DNA from: Armatimonadota bacterium
GTDB taxonomy: Bacteria; Armatimonadota; Fimbriimonadia; Fimbriimonadales; Fimbriimonadaceae
DNA length: 64,000 nucleotides
Assembly: GCA_020438215.1 (NCBI GenBank)
Contig: JAGQUX010000005.1
Coordinates: 29,330 to 93,329 of the forward strand
Reading direction: 5' to 3'
Program-made: the position numbers and the translations under genes
The notes under the pieces: generated by a model
Seen by the model: only the letters and a program-made list of their open reading frames with translations
Database searches by the model: none
What the model was told of the DNA's origin: nothing
Part shown: one piece after another, positions 24,936-33,003 of the stretch
Layout: every line of letters begins with the position of its first letter
Position numbering within the stretch: position 1 is the stretch's first letter

Positions 24936-25750
24936 TAACCGGTCGGAACGGCGATCGTGCCCTCGAAACGTAAATTCGGCTTTGCCGAAACCAGCACCGA
25001 TTCATCAATGCTTTCCACTTGCATCAGGAGGTCACCACCAAAGCTCGATACGGTGATGTCCCCGACCACTCCTGATACCCGACTCCACTCAACAGCAGCG
25101 GCAGTGGCACCAGTCCCGCACCCTAGAGTCTCTCCAACGCCGCGCTCCCAAATCCGGATTTTGAGGTTGCGGTCATCCACCGCTTTTGTCCAGATCACAC
25201 TAGTGCGCTCCGGGAAAATCGGGTTTCGTTCGAGTTTTGCCGAGACCTCTTCAAACCACGGGCTCTCGGGTAACTCATCCACCATGACAACAAAGTGCGT
25301 GCTCCCCGTACTGATCGCTGAACCTTTGACTCCGAATACTTCTTGCTCAATGAACGGTTTATGCGAACAAACGGGAACGAGGCTCGGGATATAGGTGGCC
25401 CGTGGCATCGTAGAAATCACATCGCCATCTTTGATCGAAACAGGTACAAGCATCCCCCGCTGTAGAACACCAAATTCCTCGCCAATCCACCTTTTTTCAT
25501 GGGCGAAGAACGAAGCGCACCGCAAACCGTTTCCGCAAAAATCTGACGTTCCGTCGGGGTTGTAAAAGGCCATATCGAGGCCCCATTCTTCCGCACCAAT
25601 GACGATAAACCCGTCCGCGCCGATCCCAAATCTGCGCTGACAAACGAACTTAGCGACTTCTTGTTTGGGGAGTCCTTCCACCTGATCTGCCGCAATAAGA
25701 ACAAAGTCGTTGCCAACACTTTCGAGCTTCGCGAACTGAATCTCTCTCAT
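24932..25750 (-). CDS. dapF: Diaminopimelate epimerase
   Basis: Converts LL- to meso-diaminopimelate for lysine and peptidoglycan synthesis, using two cysteines. The 272-residue protein has both half-sites: NPDGTSDFCGNGLRC (Cys near residue 72) and GETLGCGTGATA (Cys near 211). Family motifs such as FAKLESVGNDFVLI at the N-terminus and RRFGIGADGFIVI are present. Start ATG 25750 overlaps the stop of the upstream unknown gene by 4 nt (ATGA); a longer frame to 25834 is not supported. Its stop shares 4 nt with the convergent mntR-like stop. Confidence 0.96.
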   Translation of the reverse strand: MREIQFAKLESVGNDFVLIAADQVEGLPKQEVAKFVCQRRFGIGADGFIVIGAEEWGLDMAFYNPDGTSDFCGNGLRCASFFAHEKRWIGEEFGVLQRGMLVPVSIKDGDVISTMPRATYIPSLVPVCSHKPFIEQEVFGVKGSAISTGSTHFVVMVDELPESPWFEEVSAKLERNPIFPERTSVIWTKAVDDRNLKIRIWERGVGETLGCGTGATAAAVEWSRVSGVVGDITVSSFGGDLLMQVESIDESVLVSAKPNLRFEGTIAVPTGY

Positions 25751-27699
25751 ACGAGCGGCTCTAACCTCAACTCCGCTCCCCGAACGATGGATCGGAACCA
25801 GTCTCCATTCGGGCTTACTACCGGCACCCACCAAGCGGCGGGACGGCGATTGCTTTGCTCCAGCCCTTCCATGCAGATCACCGATTCGCGAATCAGCTCC
25901 ATTCGCATCAGCTCGGCTTCCATCGCGATTTCTGCGCGTCGTTCTCTCATTTTTGTGATCGCATCAGCGGATACCAGCACGTCTTGCTCGGCAGCAAGCT
26001 CGCGGAATTTGATGCGCAGGTCGATGATCTCTCCATCAATCCGCTCAAGCCTTTGCTGAATGCTCGTGCGATCTTCCCAATCAGCACATTTCGGCTCTTT
26101 CTCCCAAATCTTCTTGCGCCAATGCCGACCAAGCTCATGCTGAGTTTCGTTTCTTTGTGCTTTGGCGTTTCTGAGTTCCGCTAAGACCGTCTGCTTCTTC
26201 TCTTTCACTTTCGAAATCTGACAGCTGAGTTTGCTGAGATCCTGTTGCATCGCCTGATACTCCGCCTCAAGACTCTCCCATTGACCGCTCAGACGCGATT
26301 GGAGATAGCTCACAAGTTCCATCGGGCGGCGACATTGCGCCAATTCGCTTCGCATTGCCGATTGCTTCGCCCCAACTTCTCGCCACTGCTGAGCAAAGCT
26401 CTTTGCGCTCAGTTCTTTGGCTCCATAAGGACGCTGGAATGGCTCAGGAAACCGGAACCATTGATCGACATCTTTCAATGCATCCCAAGCGGAGTACTTG
26501 ATTCGCAGGATAGGGTTGAGCTCCAACCCATGCCCTGCCGACGCAAGCCCCTGCGACATTGCCGCTGAGCGGTGCACATAGCTACTCGCCCCTTCATGGA
26601 AGACGAACACAAACTCCCGCGCGAGCATGAGGATCAGCGAAACCGCCTTCCCGACCAGCACAATATCCGATCCGAACTTCGCTTCCAGAACTTCCGCGAG
26701 TTCTTGTGCCGACGTAATTGGCTTTTTGAAACTGAATCCAACCGGCTCGGGGGTATTGATAACACCACCCCGATTTCCAATTCGCAATGTTCCTCGTCCG
26801 ACTCCTGGGATAAAGAGATCGAACGGCAAAGCTCCTGTACCAAACCGATCGAGAGTGTAAATCTCCGATCCACGCACCGCATCATCGTAGGCATTACGAG
26901 CGGCAGTTTTAGTTTCCGGATTCAAGAAGCGATCCACCACCTCAAACCGTTTGTGGTGCGCCGTCTGCGAATTGAACTTCAAGAGCTGAGTCGTAGCCGT
27001 GGTTTCAATTTCCACCTTTTCGCCGGCAACAAACTCCCAAAGCGGATCAAGCATCGACTCATAGAGTCCAGAGATTGTCTTCGATTTTGGAGTTTCCAGA
27101 GCGTCGCAGAAAATCGCCATAAGGCGGTCTGCTTGTTCGCGACAGACCGGTCGGCCATGACAGGCCACACTCTTCAGGCTCTCATCAATCGCCCAATCTA
27201 AAGTCGATTGCAGGGCAGGAAAGACGTTTCGCGTTTGCTTCTCGGCAGTGATTCTGGTATCGCGGTTCAAACCAACGACTCCGCGCCAGCCCCAAGCTTC
27301 GGTAAGTTGATCGAGTTTTGCCGGGCGAGAATGCTCAACCTTCCCTACTTTCGCCCCACCGCTCAACAATTTCTCTTTGGTGATCACAATCTCGGAGCCG
27401 AAAAGTGCACTGAATTCGCCGGCCGCACTCCACAAATCTTTGGTTGTCGTGTCATTGTGCGGCAAAGCGGCAAAGCCTTTACTCCCTTTGAGGCTATGCG
27501 ATTTAGCAAAGTAATCCGTATCGTGAATCCCAACAACGAATCGGCGTTGGGAACCCATTTTCTGGTTCAAAACGGCTAAACCAGACTTCATCGCCTCATC
27601 CCAGAAAACCGTCTGGCCGAGCGCAAGAAACGGAGCATCCGGTGCTACCGAATCCAATTCCTCGAATATGCGCGCGACTTTTTGACAGTTACTGTCCAT
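25747..27699 (-). CDS. Large protein of unknown function with coiled coil, coupled to dapF
   Basis: A 650-residue cytosolic protein with no signal peptide. Residues 1-440 contain a mixed alpha/beta fold (FLALGQTVFWDEAMKSGLAV; RRFVVGIHDTDYFAKS; LIPGVGRGTLRIGNRGG-type strands). Residues about 440-610 form a long coiled coil (QSRLSGQWESLEAEYQAM; LSKLSCQISKVKEKKQ; EIIDLRIKFRELAAEQ). The C-terminus is short and Trp-rich (AAWWVPVVSPNGDWF). I do not recognise the family. ATG 27699 is chosen as start; ATG 27732 is possible. The ATGA overlap with dapF implies co-translation, perhaps a link to cell-wall or lysine metabolism, but this is inference from position only. Confidence 0.7.
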   Translation of the reverse strand: MDSNCQKVARIFEELDSVAPDAPFLALGQTVFWDEAMKSGLAVLNQKMGSQRRFVVGIHDTDYFAKSHSLKGSKGFAALPHNDTTTKDLWSAAGEFSALFGSEIVITKEKLLSGGAKVGKVEHSRPAKLDQLTEAWGWRGVVGLNRDTRITAEKQTRNVFPALQSTLDWAIDESLKSVACHGRPVCREQADRLMAIFCDALETPKSKTISGLYESMLDPLWEFVAGEKVEIETTATTQLLKFNSQTAHHKRFEVVDRFLNPETKTAARNAYDDAVRGSEIYTLDRFGTGALPFDLFIPGVGRGTLRIGNRGGVINTPEPVGFSFKKPITSAQELAEVLEAKFGSDIVLVGKAVSLILMLAREFVFVFHEGASSYVHRSAAMSQGLASAGHGLELNPILRIKYSAWDALKDVDQWFRFPEPFQRPYGAKELSAKSFAQQWREVGAKQSAMRSELAQCRRPMELVSYLQSRLSGQWESLEAEYQAMQQDLSKLSCQISKVKEKKQTVLAELRNAKAQRNETQHELGRHWRKKIWEKEPKCADWEDRTSIQQRLERIDGEIIDLRIKFRELAAEQDVLVSADAITKMRERRAEIAMEAELMRMELIRESVICMEGLEQSNRRPAAWWVPVVSPNGDWFRSIVRGAELRLEPLV

Positions 27700-27894
27700 G
27701 CTGGCTGAGTTCCGCCGAGAACAAAATCCCATTTTGACCCGAGAAGTTCCCAGTTCCCAGGCTCACCCTCTGTTCTACGTAAGGAACTCAAAAATTGCTT
27801 CCTGAAAAATCACCCTGGAAAAAATACGGGGACGTGCCGATATTTGTTGTAGACGCAAGCATGCGTCGTGATTCAGAGGAGCATCGACTCAAAC

Positions 27895-28170
27895 ATGAGC
27901 CTGTCGAAAGGGAAAAAGAACGGAACTGCAGTGAGCATTAGCATGGCTAGTCAGATCACTGGCGTAGAAGTTCATACCTTGCGCTATTGGGAGCGCGAAT
28001 TCGCCGGATACCTTGATCCGATTCGTACGGATGGTGGCCAGCGACGCTATCGCGCCGAAGATATCCAAGTTGTGCTCGAACTCAAGCGTCTCCTCCGCGA
28101 TGAAATGTTCAGCATTGCTGGTGCGCGAAAGCACCTTGCTCAACGGTTCAACGCTCGCCGCGCTGCCTAA
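27895..28170 (+). CDS. Small MerR-family DNA-binding protein
   Basis: A 91-residue protein that is almost only the MerR winged-helix domain: SISMASQITGVEVHTLRYWE (helix-turn-helix), REFAGYLDPIRTDGGQRRYR (wing with the conserved Arg-Arg-Tyr), EDIQVVLELKRLLRDEMFSI. No effector or metal-binding domain follows, as in the minimal HspR/CarA-type or phage-excisionase-like members. Start ATG 27895 has AGAGGAG 13 nt upstream; GTG 27868 is an alternative. It is divergent from the dapF unit and its stop shares 4 nt with the convergent thyX stop. Target unknown. Confidence 0.85.
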   Translation: MSLSKGKKNGTAVSISMASQITGVEVHTLRYWEREFAGYLDPIRTDGGQRRYRAEDIQVVLELKRLLRDEMFSIAGARKHLAQRFNARRAA

Positions 28171-29042
28171 ACTGGCAGCTTTGGCTCTTCCGGCTCTTCG
28201 ATTGGGGTTGCTTCCCGAATCGCCGTGAGCTTTTCTTCAAAGATATTCGCCGCGCGTCCGGTCAGACCGTGTTCTTGACCCGACAGCATTGCTTGAAGCG
28301 CGATGCACTCCGCCCGGCTCAACCGAACAGAACCCAAAATGTGCTGCTCAAACGCCTCGTATGCAAGCGGAGCAACCGCCCGAGCACATTCCGCCATAGC
28401 ATCAGCATAAACCCGGATTTCGTACTGAGCGTGGGAATCCATCCGCAATCTCAAAAATCGGAATAGGTTGTGCAGGTCGATCTGCCAATACCACTCGGTG
28501 TAGAGCGAGAGTGGCAAGTTCGCACGCGCGATTTCCCGGGCAAGTCCTTGCTCAATCATCCCTTCGTAGTGAGCGTAAATTTGCTTTTGATCGGCTTCCA
28601 TTTCAGCGAGCATCGCTTCCACCTGGGCATCTGGCAGAGTTTCATCACCCCGAGCTTGCTTATTGTTCTCGCTCTGCACCCGCATCTGGTCAGCATCCGG
28701 GATATAAAACTCGTCCTTCATGATCGAGTAGCGACCTGAGATTTCGTTCAAACGGGCGGTGCGGTGGCGTACCCATTGCCGAGCAACGAAGATCGGCATT
28801 TTTGTGTGGAAGGTCAAAACCACTTGCTCGAATGGGGACGTGTGCTCATTGCGGAGGAGATAGTGGATCAATCCGCGATCTTGGCGGAAACTCTTAGTGC
28901 CAGTGCCATAGCTCACTCGAGCGGATTGCACAATCCGGTCATCGCCGCCCATGTAATCGACCAGCCGGACAAAACCCTTATCCAAGACCTTAATTTCTTG
29001 ATCCAAAAGCGCTTCCGCTGATTCCACCACTGCACGAGCCAT
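28167..29042 (-). CDS. thyX: Flavin-dependent thymidylate synthase
   Basis: Makes dTMP from dUMP using FAD and methylene-THF. The 291-residue protein carries the ThyX motif RHRTARLNEISGRYS (RHRx7S), with a normal FAD/dUMP region (TSPFEQVVLTFHTKMPIFVA before it; SLYTEWYWQIDLHNLFRFLR after it). Length is somewhat above the usual 220-260 because of a C-terminal extension of about 40 residues. Start ATG 29042 is chosen over an upstream TTG at 29072, since TAGAAT lies 7 nt before it. ThyX in place of ThyA spares dihydrofolate reductase; no folA is seen here. Confidence 0.96.
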   Translation of the reverse strand: MARAVVESAEALLDQEIKVLDKGFVRLVDYMGGDDRIVQSARVSYGTGTKSFRQDRGLIHYLLRNEHTSPFEQVVLTFHTKMPIFVARQWVRHRTARLNEISGRYSIMKDEFYIPDADQMRVQSENNKQARGDETLPDAQVEAMLAEMEADQKQIYAHYEGMIEQGLAREIARANLPLSLYTEWYWQIDLHNLFRFLRLRMDSHAQYEIRVYADAMAECARAVAPLAYEAFEQHILGSVRLSRAECIALQAMLSGQEHGLTGRAANIFEEKLTAIREATPIEEPEEPKLPV

Positions 29043-29049
29043 GACAAGG

Positions 29050-29055
29050 ATTCTA
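29050..29055 (-). promoter_or_regulatory. -10 element TAGAAT, leaderless start of thyX
   Basis: TAGAAT (minus strand) ends 7 nt before the thyX ATG; there is no ribosome site between. Confidence 0.5.
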
Positions 29056-29126
29056 ACATCCAGCACCTTCAATTTCGCGCGGAAGTGAGGATTTGCGCCA
29101 AAGAACTTATCCCCATCGTCCGAGAA

Positions 29127-29132
29127 TATGAG
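29127..29132 (+). promoter_or_regulatory. -10-like TATGAG before the 29139 gene
   Basis: TATGAG ends 6 nt before the ATG; the AAGGA in the spacer touches the start codon, too close to act as a normal ribosome site. Confidence 0.3.
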
Positions 29133-29138
29133 TAAGGA

Positions 29139-29597
29139 ATGGATTCATTCAAGATCACATCCATTGTTTTGGGCGTCCTGCTCCTCCTCTGCTGCGGCGG
29201 AGGCATCTTTATGATGAGCCAGGTCACCGACGCGATGGATAAACGCGCTACCGAGGCAAAAGAATTTGGAGATGCCGCCACCGTTCAGATATTGAAAGGG
29301 TGGGATGCCGAGGTTTTGTCCGATCTTGCCACCAAGCGGTACCGCGATTCGTTCACCGTTGAACAGTTCCAAAAGAGCCTGGACGGAAACAAGAAAGCCC
29401 TCGGTGCGTTCAGCACAGGTTCTGGTCAAGCCAAGGTCATCAAAGCGGACAAAGACGGCGACAAAAAAGTCTTGAAGATGGAGTACACCAATCGGGCCAG
29501 CTTTGAAAACGGGCGCGGCAAAGTTGTGATGCACCTCCTGGTCGAGGATAAGACCTGGAAAATTGATCTCTTCCGAATCGACCCAGACGACGGTTAG
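29139..29597 (+). CDS. Membrane-anchored protein of unknown function
   Basis: A 152-residue protein with one N-terminal hydrophobic helix (ITSIVLGVLLLLCCGGGIFM) and an exported domain of about 120 residues: helix (ATEAKEFGDAATVQILKGWD), then beta strands (KVLKMEYTNRASFENGRGKV, LLVEDKTWKIDLFRIDP). The layout, a short helix plus a curved sheet ending in a Trp-containing strand, resembles DUF4864/NTF2-like or DUF3887 domains, but the match is only impressionistic. Its stop shares 4 nt with the convergent trpG/pabA-type gene. Confidence 0.65.
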   Translation: MDSFKITSIVLGVLLLLCCGGGIFMMSQVTDAMDKRATEAKEFGDAATVQILKGWDAEVLSDLATKRYRDSFTVEQFQKSLDGNKKALGAFSTGSGQAKVIKADKDGDKKVLKMEYTNRASFENGRGKVVMHLLVEDKTWKIDLFRIDPDDG

Positions 29598-30193
29598 GCT
29601 CTCGCCCGAACCTGATTCACAAAATTCTGCACGATCTGCAAGCCGTGATCAGTCAGGATGGATTCTGGGTGGAACTGCACTCCTTCTATTGGAAGTTCCT
29701 TATGGCGCATCGCCATCACTTCCCCATCATCTTCGGATCGCGCGGTAACAACGAAATCTGACGGAATCGATTCCTCGTCCACTACCAGCGAATGGTAACG
29801 AATCGCTTGAAACGGATTGGGGAGCCCTGCTAGACAGCCTTGCCCGTCGTGTTTGACCATGCTCGCCTTCCCATGCATGATCGTCTTGGCAATTCGCACG
29901 GTTCCCCCTGAAACCTGCCCAATCGTCTGATGCCCCAAGCACACGCCAAAAACTGGCTTGCCCGAAAGTCGAGAGTCACTGTCCAGTGCGACACGGACAA
30001 TGTCCAAACAAACCCCGCTTTCGCTGGGAGTGCATGGCCCGGGCGACATTAATATCCCATCGAATTCGGCGCTGAGGAGATCATCAATGGTCAGCTCATC
30101 GTTGCGGACTACGTGACATTCCTCCCCACATTGACCAAGATATTGGACAAGGTTATGGGTGAAGCTATCGTAGTTATCAATGACCCAGATCAT
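29594..30193 (-). CDS. pabA: Class I glutamine amidotransferase, TrpG/PabA type
   Basis: The small subunit of anthranilate or aminodeoxychorismate synthase, which hydrolyses glutamine and passes ammonia to TrpE or PabB. The 199-residue protein has MIWVIDNYDSFTHNLVQYLG, LMSPGPCTPSESG (oxyanion loop), the nucleophile motif VFGVCLGHQTIGQVSGG (Cys near residue 84) and the catalytic His-Glu in EGVQFHPESILT. TrpG and PabA cannot be told apart by eye; no trpE, pabB or trpD neighbour helps. TACGAT lies 9 nt before the ATG. Confidence 0.92.
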   Translation of the reverse strand: MIWVIDNYDSFTHNLVQYLGQCGEECHVVRNDELTIDDLLSAEFDGILMSPGPCTPSESGVCLDIVRVALDSDSRLSGKPVFGVCLGHQTIGQVSGGTVRIAKTIMHGKASMVKHDGQGCLAGLPNPFQAIRYHSLVVDEESIPSDFVVTARSEDDGEVMAMRHKELPIEGVQFHPESILTDHGLQIVQNFVNQVRARA

Positions 30194-30429
30194 TTGCGCT
30201 CAATCGTATTGTGAACGGCAAGAACCGAGCCGAATAGTCCGGAAATCGGGGATAGCAATGACAATCACGGTCCGACTAAAGCCCCCTTTTCCACAACTCA
30301 TTACCCAATTCATACCCAGACACCATCAACTCTTAACATTTCTAACCGAAGATATAGGTGGTTGCCGACGGAGGGACACGGAGCAAAAAGATTTCGTGCG
30401 ATTTGGCAATCACGACAAGCAGTTCGATA

Positions 30430-30462
30430 CGCGGTGATTGAGAACCACCGCGTTCTTTTTTT
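30430..30462 (+). terminator. Plus-strand terminator-like hairpin in the pabA-typA gap
   Basis: A perfect 7-bp stem CGCGGTG/CACCGCG with a 9-nt loop is followed on the plus strand by GTTCTTTTTTT-type sequence. Neither flanking gene is on the plus strand, so it either ends an unannotated plus-strand transcript from 30194-30430 or serves (poorly, with no T-run) the minus-strand typA gene. Confidence 0.5.
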
Positions 30463-32287
30463 AACTCGGAGTGGATGCCCGGCGTTCGGACACGCGGCGA
30501 TCACTGTGGTCAAGAATCTTTTTGCGGAAGCGAATCAGCTTCGGCGTAACTTCCAAGAGTTCATCATCGCGGAGCCATGCCAGTGCTTGCTCCAGCGAGA
30601 ATTCTTTGTGTGAATCCAAAACCGTGGTGGCATCGCTGGTGGCAGAGCGCATGTTGGTTGCGGCCTTAGTTTTGGTGATGTTCACGACCATGTCTTCATC
30701 GCGAGCGTTTTGCCCGACGATCATCCCACCGTAAACATCTGTCCCCACGGGGAAGAACATCTGCCCGCGCTCCTGGATGTCTTCGTAAGCGTAGCGGGTG
30801 ATCTTGCCCGGATCTTTCGCGATCAGCGAGCCTGATGCCCGGCTGACAACATTCCCCCGGAATTTCTCATACCCTTCGAAGATCGTGCCCATGATCCCAG
30901 TTCCACGGGTCATGGTGAGATAGATGGAGCGGAACCCGATCAGGCCACGCGTGGGAACGCTAACAATTACTCGGCTTCGTCCATTGCCGAGCGTTTCCAT
31001 GTTCAGAATCTCTGCTTTACGGCGGCTGAGCTCTTCCATGATGTCGCCCATCGCCTCATCATCGTATTCCAGAGTGGCTTGTTCGATCGGCTCGAGCGTG
31101 CCCAGCTCATTCTCCTTGTAAATAACCTGCGGACGCGCAATCGCCATTTCGTAGCCTTCACGCCGCATTGTCTCAATGAGAACCGAGAGTTGCATCTCGC
31201 CACGGGCGGCAACTGTCACCGTATCTGCTGGCGCATTGCGATCAATTTTTAGGCTGACAGAAACCTTTTCTTCCTTCTCCAGCCGCTCCCGAATCTTGTG
31301 GATAGTCAGGAACTTGCCGCCATCTTTCCCGGAAAGCGGTGAGGTGTTGGCATAGAAGTTCATTGTGAGGGTGCTCGGCTCCACTTCGATACGAGGCATC
31401 GGCTCCACGAACCCTTGATCGCAAATTGTGTCGCCAATCAGGACTTCATCAATGCCAGAAAGCATGACAATTTCGCCCGCTTCGCCGACTTCAATTTCGG
31501 TGAGTTTAAGCGACTGGTAGTTCCAAACCTTGGTGACGTTGAAGCCGATCTGCTTGCCTTCCTCGTTCACTTGCACCAACCGGTCGCCAACCCGAACTCG
31601 CCCGCGAAGGAGCTTGCCGCCAAAGATCCGACCGAGATACTCGCTATGATCCAGATTGTTGATCTGGAGCTTCATCGGCCCATCTTGCTCAACGCGCGGC
31701 GAAGGGATTTCATTGACGATCGCTTCAAACAGAACGCGAAGATCTTGCTCATCGCCATCCGGCTTGATGCGCGCAAACCCGTTGACGCCGCTGGCATACA
31801 GCACCGGAAATTCGAGGTCTTCTTCTTCTGCTCCTAAGTCAATAAAGAGGTCGATTGTTTTATCGTAAGCTTCAAGCGGTCGTGCCCCATCGCGGTCAAT
31901 CTTATTGACTACAACCAAAACTTTCAAACCGTTATCAAGTGCTTTCTTGAGAACAAAGCGAGTTTGTGGCATCGGGCCTTCGCAGGCATCCACAACCAGC
32001 AAAACGCCGTCGACCATACTCAGAACGCGTTCGACTTCCCCACCAAAGTCGGCGTGCCCCGGAGTATCAACAATGTTGATCTTCACGCCCTGATAGCTCA
32101 CGCTGGCAACTTTAGAAAGAATCGTAATGCCGCGCTCGCGTTCCAGGTCGTTTGAGTCCATGACCCGATCCGCGACAGATTCGTTTTCGCGGAACATCCC
32201 GGCTTGTTTAAAGATGGCATCAACGAGAGTTGTTTTCCCGTGATCAACGTGGGCAATGATGCCGATATTGCGGATGGGTTGAGACAT
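30461..32287 (-). CDS. typA: Ribosome-associated GTPase TypA/BipA
   Basis: A translational GTPase that binds 70S ribosomes and aids assembly and stress or cold growth. The 608-residue product shows G1 [14 protein letters not shown], switch I with RERGITI, G3 [16 protein letters not shown] and G4 [12 protein letters not shown], then EF-G-like domains. The BipA C-terminal signatures [18 protein letters not shown] and [20 protein letters not shown] follow. Start ATG 32287 fits the family ([15 protein letters not shown]); TATCTT lies 10 nt upstream. Length is typical. Confidence 0.97.
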   Translation of the reverse strand: MSQPIRNIGIIAHVDHGKTTLVDAIFKQAGMFRENESVADRVMDSNDLERERGITILSKVASVSYQGVKINIVDTPGHADFGGEVERVLSMVDGVLLVVDACEGPMPQTRFVLKKALDNGLKVLVVVNKIDRDGARPLEAYDKTIDLFIDLGAEEEDLEFPVLYASGVNGFARIKPDGDEQDLRVLFEAIVNEIPSPRVEQDGPMKLQINNLDHSEYLGRIFGGKLLRGRVRVGDRLVQVNEEGKQIGFNVTKVWNYQSLKLTEIEVGEAGEIVMLSGIDEVLIGDTICDQGFVEPMPRIEVEPSTLTMNFYANTSPLSGKDGGKFLTIHKIRERLEKEEKVSVSLKIDRNAPADTVTVAARGEMQLSVLIETMRREGYEMAIARPQVIYKENELGTLEPIEQATLEYDDEAMGDIMEELSRRKAEILNMETLGNGRSRVIVSVPTRGLIGFRSIYLTMTRGTGIMGTIFEGYEKFRGNVVSRASGSLIAKDPGKITRYAYEDIQERGQMFFPVGTDVYGGMIVGQNARDEDMVVNITKTKAATNMRSATSDATTVLDSHKEFSLEQALAWLRDDELLEVTPKLIRFRKKILDHSDRRVSERRASTPS

Positions 32288-32352
32288 GACCAAGCGCAAG
32301 ATACCAATTTGAACCCAGGCTTAACCGGGCCATGCTCCCAGACGTCCCGCCG

Positions 32353-33003
32353 CTAAGCTTCAAATGATAAATCGAAGACTTCGGAAAACGCCTCAACAAT
32401 CTTCGGTTTTGCTTCTGAGATTGGCACTTGTCGCTGAAGTTCTTTGGAAAGACTGGTCACTCCATGAGTTGTAATCCCGCATGGGTTTATCAGGCTGAAA
32501 TCGCTCAAATCATTTTCGCAGTTCAAGGCAATTCCGTGGATGTTCACCCATCGCTTGACCTTTACACCAATTGCGGCAATCTTTCGATCATTCACCCAGG
32601 CCCCGGTATTGACTTCTGGATTCCGAACCGCGGTCAAACCAAAACTTCGGCAGACATGAATCATCGTTTCTTCTAGATCGCGCATCCATTTATGAAGGTC
32701 TTTGCCATGCCGGCTCACATCAAAGATGGGGTAGATGACCTGCTGACCGGGCCCATGGTAAGTGACATCGCCACCTCGGTCTGTCACTTCGACTTGAACA
32801 CCCATCTCCGCATACTTTTCGCGGGTGAATAGGAGGTTTTCTTCGTGGAAATTTGCCCCGAGGGTCAAAACCTTGGGATGTTCAACCAGGATCAAGGTGT
32901 CCGGGGCACCTTCGCGGACTTCGTCCATCACTCGCAACTGCTCGTCCCAAGCCGCACGGTATTCCATGTGGCCAAGTTCGAGGAGTCGGGCAGGTTTAGT
33001 CAT
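32353..33003 (-). CDS. lipB: Octanoyl-[ACP]:protein N-octanoyltransferase
   Basis: Transfers octanoate from ACP to the lipoyl domains of 2-oxoacid dehydrogenases. The 216-residue protein has LVEHPKVLTLGANF, the signature RGGDVTYHGPGQQVIYPI, the acyl-pocket Lys in KIAAIGVKVKRWVNIHG and the catalytic Cys in INPCGITTHGVTSL. Start ATG 33003 gives the usual N-terminus and overlaps the stop of the upstream cyclase by 8 nt; ATG 33042 is possible. No lipA is visible in the window. Confidence 0.95.
   Translation of the reverse strand: MTKPARLLELGHMEYRAAWDEQLRVMDEVREGAPDTLILVEHPKVLTLGANFHEENLLFTREKYAEMGVQVEVTDRGGDVTYHGPGQQVIYPIFDVSRHGKDLHKWMRDLEETMIHVCRSFGLTAVRNPEVNTGAWVNDRKIAAIGVKVKRWVNIHGIALNCENDLSDFSLINPCGITTHGVTSLSKELQRQVPISEAKPKIVEAFSEVFDLSFEA

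Noticed and set aside
30180..30437. 85-codon plus-strand frame between pabA and typA
   Set aside because: No ribosome site, odd composition and overlap with the pabA start; a small RNA is the more likely content.
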